Program-made: the position numbers and the translations under genes
Notes under the pieces: generated by a model
What the model was told of the DNA's origin: nothing
Seen by the model: only the letters and a program-made list of their open reading frames with translations
Databases searched by the model: none
Shown here: positions 1 to 5,749 of the stretch, piece by piece
Layout: every line of letters starts with the position of its first letter
How positions within the stretch are numbered: position 1 is the first letter of the stretch
Assembly: GCA_946886995.1 (NCBI GenBank)
Contig: CAMPJU010000098.1
Coordinates: forward strand, 1 to 5,749
Source of the DNA: an uncultured Lysobacteraceae bacterium
Lineage (GTDB): Bacteria > Pseudomonadota > Gammaproteobacteria > Xanthomonadales > Xanthomonadaceae
DNA length: 5,749 nucleotides
Reading direction: 5' to 3'

Positions 1-1133
1 GCGTACAGGTCGGTGCCGGAGGAGTGGTTGCTGAAGCACGCCGGTTGCATGGGTCGTGTCCCGTCCTCGGTGCAACCCAGGAACGTAACCGAGCCGTAAT
101 ACCAGTCCCAGGTCGCCCCGACGCCCACCGCGTTCGCGATGCACGCGGGGGCGGCGGTCGTCGCCTCTGATCCCTGGTTGCCGGTGGACGCCGTGACGAC
201 GGTGCCGTTGGCCGTCAAGGCATCGACCGCCTGGGCCATCGCCATCGTGTACGCGGTCGCGCCGTCGCAATGGCCCGGGAACAGCGCAGCGGTACCCAGG
301 CTCAGGTTCACCGCCGCGAGGTCGGGGTGGTTGACCAGCAGCCAGTCGAGCGCCGCGACGATGTCGGAACTGCAGCAGAACGAGCCGTCCGCGTCCAGCG
401 CCTTGATCGCGACCAGTTGCACGGCCGGTAGCGCCCCGCGTGGCGCGATGGTGCCTGCGCCGCCGATGATGCCGCTGACGTTGGTGCCGTGCCCGTTGTC
501 GTCCTGGGCGCCGAGCAGCCCGGATTGCGTCGCAGTGCCATTGGGGCAGCAGCCCTGCGACCCCTGCATGCTGGAACAGAAGCACTGGCCGGCGACCAGG
601 CGCGACGCCAGGTCCGGATGGTCGATGTCGACGCCGGAATCGATGACCGCGACTTTCTGTCCCGCGCCATCGAAGCCGAGCGACTCGAGGACCGTGACCT
701 GGTTCAGCAGCGAGGCTTCGTCCGGCGCCACCGCGTGTCCGCTGCCTGGCGCATCGATGTCCACCCGACGGACGTTCGGATCGGCAGCGAGCCGCGCGAG
801 AGTGTCCGGATCCGCTTCCAGCGCAATCGCCGGCACGACGACGAAACGCCGGTGCACGGCGGTGCCCTGCGGCATGTCGGCGAGAACGGACGAGACGAGT
901 TCGCCGACCTCGCGCTTGCGTCGCGGAAGGTCGTCGATTCCGGCAGCGGGTGGTCGCAGGGAAACCAGCACGCGGACCGTGCCGTCCTCGCGGGCGGCGC
1001 GCGCAGCCTGGGCCGACACCTTGGGCGATGGCGCGGTCTGTTGCGGGGCGGCGGCGCTGGCCGGCGGCGTTGCGCCGGCAGCGTGGACCGCAAGTGTCGC
1101 CAGCAACAGGAACCCGGTCGCGTAGGCCTTCAT
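1..1133 (-). CDS. Secreted S8 (subtilisin-family) serine protease, 3' end cut by the window edge
   Basis: This is an exported endopeptidase of the subtilase family, made as a pre-pro-protein. The 377 complete codons visible start with a signal peptide (residues 1 to about 20-28, MKAYATGFLLLATLAVHAAG). An I9-like propeptide region follows at about 52-125, with VRVLVSL near its start and RRVDID at its end. The catalytic domain begins at about 145. Catalytic Asp is D165 in VIDSGVD, catalytic His is H215 in NGHGTNVSG, NLSLG lies at 276-280, and the oxyanion-hole Asn is N319 in ASTGNQG. The catalytic Ser (GTSMA block) must lie beyond base 1, so activity is not proven here. All ten cysteines sit in the catalytic domain (184, 186, 195, 196, 253, 254, 289, 331, 354, 366), which suggests disulfides in an exported enzyme. 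The ATG at 1133 is preceded by GGGGGA six bases upstream. The gene lies 64 bases downstream of trmL on the same strand. Family assignment is sure; substrate is unknown. Confidence 0.93.
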   Translation of the reverse strand, partial: MKAYATGFLLLATLAVHAAGATPPASAAAPQQTAPSPKVSAQAARAAREDGTVRVLVSLRPPAAGIDDLPRRKREVGELVSSVLADMPQGTAVHRRFVVVPAIALEADPDTLARLAADPNVRRVDIDAPGSGHAVAPDEASLLNQVTVLESLGFDGAGQKVAVIDSGVDIDHPDLASRLVAGQCFCSSMQGSQGCCPNGTATQSGLLGAQDDNGHGTNVSGIIGGAGTIAPRGALPAVQLVAIKALDADGSFCCSSDIVAALDWLLVNHPDLAAVNLSLGTAALFPGHCDGATAYTMAMAQAVDALTANGTVVTASTGNQGSEATTAAPACIANAVGVGATWDWYYGSVTFLGCTEDGTRPMQPACFSNHSSGTDLY

Positions 1134-1139
1134 TCCACA

Positions 1140-1145
1140 TCCCCC
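1140..1145 (-). promoter_or_regulatory. Ribosome binding site of the S8 protease gene
   Basis: On the minus strand GGGGGA ends six bases before the ATG at 1133. It supports that start over the out-of-frame ATG at 1140, which would read into a different frame. Confidence 0.6.
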
Positions 1146-1173
1146 ATGTGTCGTGTGTCGCATGTCGTGTCGC
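1146..1173. repeat. Imperfect tandem repeat upstream of the S8 gene
   Basis: Two adjacent related units lie just upstream of the S8 ribosome binding site: ATGTGTCGTGTGTCGC (1146-1161) and ATGTCGTGTCGC (1162-1173). The second equals the first with two TG dinucleotides removed. It falls in the 64-base gap between trmL and the S8 gene, where the S8 promoter or leader would be. It may be a regulator site or simply slippage-derived sequence. No known operator is recognised. Confidence 0.5.
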
Positions 1174-1197
1174 AAGACCCCGCAGACCGACCTGCGC

Positions 1198-1662
1198 TCA
1201 GCCCGCGCCCCCATAGTCACAGTGCCGCCATGCCTCGTAGACGACTACCGCAACGGCATTGGACAGGTTGAGACTACGGTTGCCTGGCCGCATCGGCAAA
1301 CGCAGGCGATGGGCATCCGGGACGGATCCGAGAACATGCGCCGGCAGGCCAGCGGTTTCGCTGCCGAACATGAATGCGTCGCCGGAGGAATACGCAGGCG
1401 TGTCGTAGCGCACGGTGCCGCGCGTGGACAGTGCGAACAGCCGCGGCGGCGCGATGGCCGCCAGCGCCGCCTCGAGCGACGCATGCACGCGCACGGTGGC
1501 GTACTCGTGGTAGTCCAGCCCCGCGCGGCGCAACTGGCGGTCGTCGAGAGAAAACCCGAGCGGCTCGACCAGGTGCAGGCGCGCGCCCGTGTTCGCGCAC
1601 AACCGGATCACGTTGCCCGTGTTCGGCGGGATTTCCGGGGCGTGGAGGATGACGTCGAACAT
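1198..1662 (-). CDS. trmL: tRNA (cytidine(34)-2'-O)-methyltransferase TrmL
   Basis: This cytoplasmic SPOUT-class RNA methyltransferase transfers a methyl group from S-adenosylmethionine to the ribose 2'-O of wobble nucleotide 34. In E. coli it acts on the two tRNA-Leu isoacceptors with CAA and cmnm5UAA anticodons. The 154 residues match the usual length of about 155. Visible family blocks are IPPNTGNVIRL (11-21), GSETAGLP (100-107) and RSLNLSNAVAVVVYEAWR (129-146), which form the SAM-binding trefoil knot and dimer interface of this family. The start at 1662 is chosen because MFDVILHAPEIPPNTGN is the expected family N-terminus; the frame stays open further upstream, but that sequence resembles no TrmL and overlaps the SDR gene. 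No clear Shine-Dalgarno sequence precedes the ATG. With the SDR stop only 14 bases upstream, translational coupling is likely. The older name is yibK. Confidence 0.96.
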   Translation of the reverse strand: MFDVILHAPEIPPNTGNVIRLCANTGARLHLVEPLGFSLDDRQLRRAGLDYHEYATVRVHASLEAALAAIAPPRLFALSTRGTVRYDTPAYSSGDAFMFGSETAGLPAHVLGSVPDAHRLRLPMRPGNRSLNLSNAVAVVVYEAWRHCDYGGAG

Positions 1663-1676
1663 GCCGCGACCCGCCG

Positions 1677-2390
1677 TCACCAGGGCAGCGTGTTGCCCTG
1701 CCAATCCAGGAAGTGGCCGGTGTCGCCGTCCCCGAGGCCCGCGATGACCTCGAGCAGCCCGCGCGCGGAATCCTCGGGCGTGACCTGCGCGCCGGCACCG
1801 CCCATTTCGGTCTGCACCCAGCCCGGATGGAGGGCCACGACCACGATTCCCCTCGGCGCCAGCGCATGGGCCAGCTGCACGGTGGCCATGTTCTGCGCCG
1901 CCTTGGACATCGCGTAACTGAGCGTGCCGAATCGCGCTGCGCCACCGATCGAACCGAGTTGCGACGACAGGTTGGCCACCCGCGCCCCGTCCGCCAGCAG
2001 CGGCGCCAGCGACTGGACCAACAGGTAGGGCCCGACCGCATTGGTGCGGAGGCTGTCGTCGAGATTGGCGGCGGAGACGTTGCCGAAGCGCTCGCCGGAA
2101 TGCAGCACACCCGCATTGTTGAGCAGCAGGTCGATCCGCACGGGGGCGTCGTCGCCGGCCAGCAAGGGCAGCTCGCGGACCATTTCGTCCCGCGAGCGCG
2201 CCTCGGCGACATCCAGCGGCAGCACCCGCAACCGGCCCGGGTGTTCGCCCGCCAGGGCATTGAGCGCGGTCGCCCGCCCGGGCTGGCGGCAGGTCGCCAC
2301 CACCCGGCGCCCCTGGCCGAGCAGCTGGCGGACGAATTCCAGGCCCAGGCCGCGGTTCGCGCCTGTCACCAGTGCGTAGGTCGTCGACAT
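1677..2390 (-). CDS. SDR family NAD(P)-dependent oxidoreductase (C-factor/sniffer-like)
   Basis: This is a classical short-chain dehydrogenase/reductase, a single Rossmann-fold cytoplasmic enzyme of 237 residues (family usually about 230-260). The nucleotide-binding glycine motif is TGANRGLG at 9-16, with an Arg in the loop; D60-V61 follows strand 3. NNAG is at 91-94 and the structural/catalytic Asn is N117 in TNAVG. The active site shows LSSQLGS at 141-147 (candidate serines 142, 143 or 147), then Y159-x3-K163. HPGWVQTEMGG at 188-198 is typical of the subgroup containing carbonyl reductase, Drosophila sniffer and myxobacterial C-factor (CsgA). Substrate cannot be predicted. It is the first gene of a minus-strand cluster, with trmL 14 bases downstream. 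The ATG at 2390 has no properly spaced Shine-Dalgarno sequence, but TAGACT lies seven bases upstream, which may mean a leaderless transcript. Confidence 0.93.
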   Translation of the reverse strand: MSTTYALVTGANRGLGLEFVRQLLGQGRRVVATCRQPGRATALNALAGEHPGRLRVLPLDVAEARSRDEMVRELPLLAGDDAPVRIDLLLNNAGVLHSGERFGNVSAANLDDSLRTNAVGPYLLVQSLAPLLADGARVANLSSQLGSIGGAARFGTLSYAMSKAAQNMATVQLAHALAPRGIVVVALHPGWVQTEMGGAGAQVTPEDSARGLLEVIAGLGDGDTGHFLDWQGNTLPW

Positions 2391-2396
2391 CCCACC

Positions 2397-2402
2397 AGTC
2401 TA
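2397..2402 (-). promoter_or_regulatory. Putative -10 element of the SDR-trmL transcript
   Basis: On the minus strand TAGACT (a TANNNT-type hexamer) ends seven bases before the A of the SDR start codon, so transcription would begin at or beside the ATG. I see no good -35 hexamer at the usual spacing. The call is tentative. Confidence 0.3.
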
Positions 2403-2456
2403 GGCCACCCACGGCGATCCGGACTTGTGGCCTATGTCCCCCGCGCCGCGCCCGGC

Positions 2457-2462
2457 TAGGAT
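2457..2462 (+). promoter_or_regulatory. Putative -10 element for the M16 protease gene
   Basis: TAGGAT lies about 58 bases upstream of the protease ATG, in the divergent intergenic region. No convincing -35 is found 16-18 bases upstream; the nearest TTG-type hexamer, TTGTGG at 2425-2430, is too far away (26 bases). The element therefore rests on the hexamer and its location only. Confidence 0.28.
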
Positions 2463-2474
2463 GCCCCGTGGGGC
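2463..2474. repeat. Short GC-rich palindrome in the divergent region
   Basis: GCCCC-GT-GGGGC is an inverted repeat directly after the putative TAGGAT -10 hexamer, where the start of the M16 transcript would fall. It could be an operator half-site pair or chance in GC-rich DNA. The two-base centre is too short for a good RNA hairpin loop unless the closing pairs open. Confidence 0.3.
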
Positions 2475-2507
2475 CCTGCGCCCGACTTTGCTGTTCATCC
2501 ATATTTC

Positions 2508-2513
2508 GGGGAG
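2508..2513 (+). promoter_or_regulatory. Ribosome binding site of the M16 protease gene
   Basis: GGGGAG is followed by six bases and then the ATG at 2520. It fixes the start so that the protein opens with a signal peptide. Confidence 0.7.
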
Positions 2514-2519
2514 TGACAC

Positions 2520-5396
2520 ATGACTGCATCGCACCGGCCGCTCTCGGCCCTCCGGCACGGCGCGCTCGCGCTGGCCCTGACCGCCGCGGTCGGCGGCTTC
2601 GCCTTCGTCCCGTCCCATGCGCTTGCGCAGGACGCCGGCGAAGTCGCGGAAGTCGACATCGCCTACGAGGAGTTCACCCTGCCCAACGGCCTGCGCGTGA
2701 TCGTGCACGAAGACCACAAGGCGCCCATCGTCGCGGTCAACATCTGGTACCACGTGGGCAGCAAGGACGAGCCCAAGGGCCGCAGCGGCTTCGCGCACCT
2801 GTTCGAGCACCTGATGTTCCAGGCCAGCGAGAACCACGAAGGCGAGTTCTTCACCCCGTTCGAGATGGTGGGCGCGACGGACCAGAACGGCACGACCAAT
2901 TCCGACCGCACCAACTACTTCCAGAACGTGCCGACCACCGCGCTGGACATGGCCCTGTGGATGGAGTCCGACCGCATGGGCCACCTGCTCGGAGCGGTCG
3001 ACCAGGCTGCGCTCGACGAGCAACGCGGCGTGGTCCAGAACGAGAAGCGCCAGGGGCTGAACCAGCCCTACGGCCAGGTCTGGGAGAAGCTGGGCGAGGC
3101 GCTGTACCCGGAAGGCCATCCCTACCACCACAGCACCATCGGCTCGATGGCGGACCTCAACGCCGCCTCGCTGGATGACGTGAAGCAGTGGTTCCGCGCC
3201 TGGTACGGCCCGAACAACGCGGTGCTGGTGCTGGCGGGCGACATCGACGTCGAGACGGCGAAGCGCAAGGTCGCGAAGTACTTCGGCGACATCCCGGCAG
3301 GCCCGACCATGGCCCAGCCGCCGGTCGACGTCGCCCGGCGTCCCGCGGACACCCGCGAGGTGATGGAGGACAACGTGCCGCAGGCGCGCGTCTACCGCGC
3401 GTGGAACGTGGCGGCCGCCAACACCACCGACATCGACCGGTTGCACCTGTTCTCGCAGGTCCTGGGTGGCAGCGCGACCTCGCGCCTGGACAAGCGGCTG
3501 GTGCACGGAGACAAGCTCGCCGACAGCGTCAGCACCTTCGTCGGCGAGTCGCAGCTCGGCTCCAACTTCCTGGTGATGGCGAACGTCAAGGAGGGCGTCG
3601 AGCCCGCGACGATCGAGGCGATCATCGAGGAGGAGGTCCGGAAGCTGGTCGAGGAGGGCCCGACGGCCGAGGAACTGGAGCAGGCCAAGACCGTGATCCG
3701 CGCCGGCTTCATCCGCGGCATCGAGCGCATCGGCGGCTTCGGCGGCAAGGCCGATGTGCTGGCCGCCTGCGAAGTGTTCGCCGGCGACCCGGGCTGCTTC
3801 CGCGACACGCTCGACACCATCGAGGACACGACCGCCGCCGACCTGCAGGCGGTGGGGCGCGAATGGCTGGGCGATGGCGACCACACCCTGGTCGTCGTGC
3901 CGGGCGAGCGTACGCCGCTGGCCGAGGACGAGGCCGTCACCCCGGCACCGTTCGACCTGCCCGAGGTCGATCCGCAGTACACGACGACCGAATCGACCGT
4001 CGACCGCAGCGCGGGCGTGCCGGTCCCCGACGCCTTCCCGGACCTGAAGTTCCCCGACCTGCAGCGCACCACGCTGTCCAACGGGATCGGCGTGATCCTG
4101 GCTGAGCGCCACGACGTGCCGGTCGTGCAGATGAGCTTCCTGTTCCAGGGCGGCTACAAGGCGGATCCGTCCGACGGGCTCGGCACCTCCAGCTTCGCGA
4201 TGGGCATGCTCGACGAGGGCGCGGGCGACATGGGCGCGCTCGAGTTCCGCGCGGCGGCCGAGGCGCTGGGCGCGCAACTCGGTGCCGGCGCGTCGCTCGA
4301 CGGCACCAGCGCCTACCTGTCGGCGCTGAAGGAGAACCTGGACCCGTCGCTGGCGCTGTTCGCCGACATGCTGCAGGAGCCGCGCTTCGACCAGGCCGAG
4401 ATCGACCGGGTCAAGGCCAGCTGGATCGCCGGCATCAAGCAGGAGAAGGCCCGCCCCAACGGCGCCGCGCTGCGCGTGCTGCCGCCGCTGCTGTACGGCG
4501 AAGGCCATGCGTACGCCATCCCGTTCAGCGGCACCGGCACGGAAGCTTCCATCGCCTCGCTGACGCGCGATGACCTGGTGGACTACCACCACGCGTGGAT
4601 CCGCCCGTCCGATGCAACGCTCGTCGTGGTCGGCGACACCACGCTGGGCGAGGTCAAGCCGCTGCTGGAGAAGCATTTCGGCGACTGGAACGTCACTGGC
4701 GATGCGCCGGCCCCGGTCGACGTGGCGCGCGTCGACCTGCCCGACCAGCCGCGCGTGTTCCTGATCGACCAGCCGGGCGCCGTGCAGGCCAACATCTTCG
4801 TCGGCCAGCTGATGCCGTCCACGCGCGACGAGGGCGCCACCGAGCTCGACATCGCCAACGCGGTGCTCGGCGGCGAGTTCTCCTCGCGGCTCAACATGAA
4901 CCTGCGCGAGGACAAGCACTGGGCCTACGGCTCCTACAGCTTCGTCAGCGATGCGCAGGGGCAGCGCCCGTGGATCGCGTTCGCGCCGGTGCAGATCGAC
5001 AAGACCGTCGAGTCCCTGGCCGAGCTCAAGCGCGAGATCACCGAGTACGCCACCGGCGCGACCCCGCCGACCGCGGAGGAGGTGGCCAAGATCCAGGCGA
5101 CCAACATCCGCGGCCTGCCCGGCGCGTACGAGACGGCCGGGTCGGTGATGGGCACGATCGCGGGCATCGTCCGCTACGACCGCCCGGACGACTACGTGCT
5201 GCAGCGTCGCGCGGAGATCGAGTCGCTGACCCCGGCGCAGGTGGCCGAGGCGGCCGCCGCGATCGATCCGTCGGCCCTGACCTGGGTGGTGGTGGGCGAC
5301 CTCGACACCATCGAGGCGCCGATCCGCGCGCTGGACCTGGGCACGGTCACCATCGTCGATGCCGACGGCAACCCGGTGGTCCACGCGGGCGAATAA
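2520..5396 (+). CDS. Periplasmic M16 family (pitrilysin/insulinase-type) zinc metalloprotease, two-domain single chain
   Basis: This is a zinc endopeptidase predicted to act in the periplasm on peptides or small unfolded proteins. Its 958 residues carry both M16 halves in one chain. A signal peptide (1 to about 37) has a basic start, a hydrophobic stretch at about 14-30 and a likely signal peptidase I site after SHALA. The N-terminal half (about 45-265) holds the inverted zinc motif HLFEH: ligands H93 and H97, catalytic base E96. E175 in VVQNEKRQ is the probable third ligand. An inactive-type M16_C domain follows at about 270-460 (GGSATSRL at 316-323). The second half (about 515-710) has the same fold but no HxxEH; the equivalent stretch reads SFAMGMLDEG, so it is degenerate. 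The last domain (about 740-935) keeps the substrate-binding Arg/Tyr pair, R790 in FSSRLN and Y803 in HWAYG. The only two cysteines are C417 and C426. The gene is apparently monocistronic, followed by a hairpin. Substrate is unknown. Confidence 0.95.
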   Translation: MTASHRPLSALRHGALALALTAAVGGFAFVPSHALAQDAGEVAEVDIAYEEFTLPNGLRVIVHEDHKAPIVAVNIWYHVGSKDEPKGRSGFAHLFEHLMFQASENHEGEFFTPFEMVGATDQNGTTNSDRTNYFQNVPTTALDMALWMESDRMGHLLGAVDQAALDEQRGVVQNEKRQGLNQPYGQVWEKLGEALYPEGHPYHHSTIGSMADLNAASLDDVKQWFRAWYGPNNAVLVLAGDIDVETAKRKVAKYFGDIPAGPTMAQPPVDVARRPADTREVMEDNVPQARVYRAWNVAAANTTDIDRLHLFSQVLGGSATSRLDKRLVHGDKLADSVSTFVGESQLGSNFLVMANVKEGVEPATIEAIIEEEVRKLVEEGPTAEELEQAKTVIRAGFIRGIERIGGFGGKADVLAACEVFAGDPGCFRDTLDTIEDTTAADLQAVGREWLGDGDHTLVVVPGERTPLAEDEAVTPAPFDLPEVDPQYTTTESTVDRSAGVPVPDAFPDLKFPDLQRTTLSNGIGVILAERHDVPVVQMSFLFQGGYKADPSDGLGTSSFAMGMLDEGAGDMGALEFRAAAEALGAQLGAGASLDGTSAYLSALKENLDPSLALFADMLQEPRFDQAEIDRVKASWIAGIKQEKARPNGAALRVLPPLLYGEGHAYAIPFSGTGTEASIASLTRDDLVDYHHAWIRPSDATLVVVGDTTLGEVKPLLEKHFGDWNVTGDAPAPVDVARVDLPDQPRVFLIDQPGAVQANIFVGQLMPSTRDEGATELDIANAVLGGEFSSRLNMNLREDKHWAYGSYSFVSDAQGQRPWIAFAPVQIDKTVESLAELKREITEYATGATPPTAEEVAKIQATNIRGLPGAYETAGSVMGTIAGIVRYDRPDDYVLQRRAEIESLTPAQVAEAAAAIDPSALTWVVVGDLDTIEAPIRALDLGTVTIVDADGNPVVHAGE

Positions 5397-5416
5397 ACGC
5401 CCGCTGCACGCAGGAC

Positions 5417-5450
5417 GGAAACGGGCCGGGCAACCGGCCCGTTTCCATTT
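5417..5450 (+). terminator. Strong hairpin terminator after the M16 gene
   Basis: A perfect 13-bp stem, GGAAACGGGCCGG (5417-5429) pairing with 5434-5446, encloses a GCAA (GNRA-type) tetraloop. It starts 20 bases after the protease stop and is followed by ATTT. The U-tract is short, so termination may be partial or factor-aided. The gene downstream runs in the same direction, so the hairpin separates two transcripts. Confidence 0.75.
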
Positions 5451-5460
5451 GGCACCCGCC

Positions 5461-5466
5461 TACAAT
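5461..5466 (+). promoter_or_regulatory. Putative -10 element of the lipoprotein gene
   Basis: TACAAT lies 27 bases upstream of the lipoprotein ATG and differs from TATAAT at one position. At a 16-18 base spacing the -35 region would fall in the right arm of the upstream terminator hairpin (about 5437-5444), where no good TTGACA match is seen. Confidence 0.45.
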
Positions 5467-5481
5467 CGATCCGATCCCCTC

Positions 5482-5487
5482 GAGGAA
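5482..5487 (+). promoter_or_regulatory. Ribosome binding site of the lipoprotein gene
   Basis: GAGGAA is followed by six bases and then the ATG at 5494. It supports that start, which gives a proper lipoprotein signal peptide. Confidence 0.65.
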
Positions 5488-5493
5488 CCCGTC

Positions 5494-5749
5494 ATGCGCA
5501 AGCTCCTGCCGCTGTCGTTCGCCATCGCCGCCCTGCTCGCCGGTGGCTGCACGTGGGTGCACCTGGCCCCGGGCGCGCAGGCCGTCAAGGTCCTGCCGCT
5601 GGGCGCGGAGCCGCCCGGCTGCGAGAAGCGCGGCGACGTCGCGGTGTCGGTGAAGGACAGCGTCGCCTTCTACGAGCGCAACGACCTGCGCGTCCGGGAC
5701 GAACTGGAGACCCTGGCCCGCAACGAGGCCCCGGGCCTGGGCGCCGACA
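5494..5749 (+). CDS. DUF4156-type lipoprotein, 3' end cut by the window edge
   Basis: This is a small exported lipoprotein of unknown function, with 85 codons visible and no stop before the edge. It starts MRKLLPLSFAIAALLAGGC: a basic N-terminus, a hydrophobic core and a lipobox-like AGG-C with lipid-modified C19. The mature part continues TWVHLAPGAQAVKVL, then PPGCEKRGDVAVSVKD (41-55) and RVRDELETLARNEAPGLGAD (66-85). By memory this matches the DUF4156 pattern: a CTWV mature start, a second Cys in a GC-K-G block, a V-S-V-K strand, and a helix ending A-RN-A-G-D. In that family a strand and often another Cys follow, so little of the protein should be missing. C43 may pair with a downstream Cys. 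The short gap after a terminator suggests its own promoter. The family identification is from recalled pattern and was not searched. Confidence 0.85.
   Translation, partial: MRKLLPLSFAIAALLAGGCTWVHLAPGAQAVKVLPLGAEPPGCEKRGDVAVSVKDSVAFYERNDLRVRDELETLARNEAPGLGAD

Noticed and set aside
1181..1196. Small hairpin CGCAG-6-CTGCG just after the trmL stop, as a terminator
   Set aside because: The stem is only 5 bp and no U-rich tail follows on the minus strand. It is too weak to call, so readthrough from trmL into the S8 gene remains possible.
139..1271. Plus-strand open frames 139-1125 and 489-1271
   Set aside because: They lie opposite the S8 protease, which has clear catalytic motifs. Their translations show low-complexity Ser/Ala/Arg composition and no family features.
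1153..2459. Plus-strand open frames 1153-1917 and 1713-2459
   Set aside because: They are antisense shadows of trmL and the SDR gene, both securely identified on the minus strand.
1663..2529. Upstream extension of the trmL frame to give a 443-residue protein
   Set aside because: The extra residues are Arg/Gly/Ala-rich out-of-frame readings of the SDR gene. The true TrmL N-terminus is MFDVILHAPE at 1662.
2400..5384. Very long minus-strand open frame (994 codons) opposite the M16 gene
   Set aside because: It is codon-aligned with a gene that lacks TTA, CTA and TCA. Its translation is rich in Arg, His, Gly, Val and Asp with no recognisable domain, and it has no sensible start context.
4595..5653. 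Plus-strand 352-codon frame across the M16 gene end and into the lipoprotein
   Set aside because: It is a frameshifted reading of the M16 C-terminus, extremely Arg-rich, and it runs through the terminator hairpin.
1..5749. Defence, mobile or novel multi-gene system
   Set aside because: No transposase, integrase, toxin-antitoxin pair, CRISPR repeat, attachment site or abrupt composition shift was seen. All five genes belong to ordinary chromosomal families.

Overview
The window is GC-rich (clearly above 60% by eye), with strongly G/C-biased third codon positions. Gene content and sequence style point to a Gram-negative gammaproteobacterium of the Xanthomonadaceae type (Lysobacter/Luteimonas-like). 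That placement is inferred from recalled family resemblance, mainly of the lipoprotein, the periplasmic M16 protease and the S8 protease, and not from any search. I see no RNA genes, CRISPR arrays, insertion sequences or prophage genes.

Layout. The left 2.4 kb is a minus-strand cluster, in transcription order: an SDR-family oxidoreductase (2390-1677), then a tRNA wobble-base 2'-O-methyltransferase, TrmL (1662-1198, only 14 bases downstream), then, after 64 bases, a secreted subtilisin-family (S8) serine protease (1133-1). The window edge cuts the protease before its catalytic serine. A 129-base divergent region (2391-2519) separates this cluster from a plus-strand gene for a 958-residue periplasmic M16 (pitrilysin/insulinase-type) zinc protease with one active and one degenerate half (2520-5396). 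A 13-bp hairpin with a GCAA loop follows it. After the hairpin comes a small lipoprotein of the DUF4156 type (5494 onward), cut by the right edge.

How the genes relate. SDR and trmL are probably co-transcribed, and trmL translation may be coupled to the SDR stop because trmL lacks a clear Shine-Dalgarno sequence. The S8 gene has its own good ribosome binding site and a small repeat upstream, so it could be read from the operon or from its own promoter. Three of the five products (S8 protease, M16 protease, lipoprotein) are exported envelope or secreted proteins, but nothing shows that they act in one pathway. Overall this looks like an ordinary chromosomal housekeeping/envelope region. I did not find a convincing novel system. 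The points worth a second look are local: a cysteine-rich catalytic domain in the S8 protease, a lone cysteine pair in the M16 protease, a possible leaderless SDR start, and small repeats in two intergenic regions.
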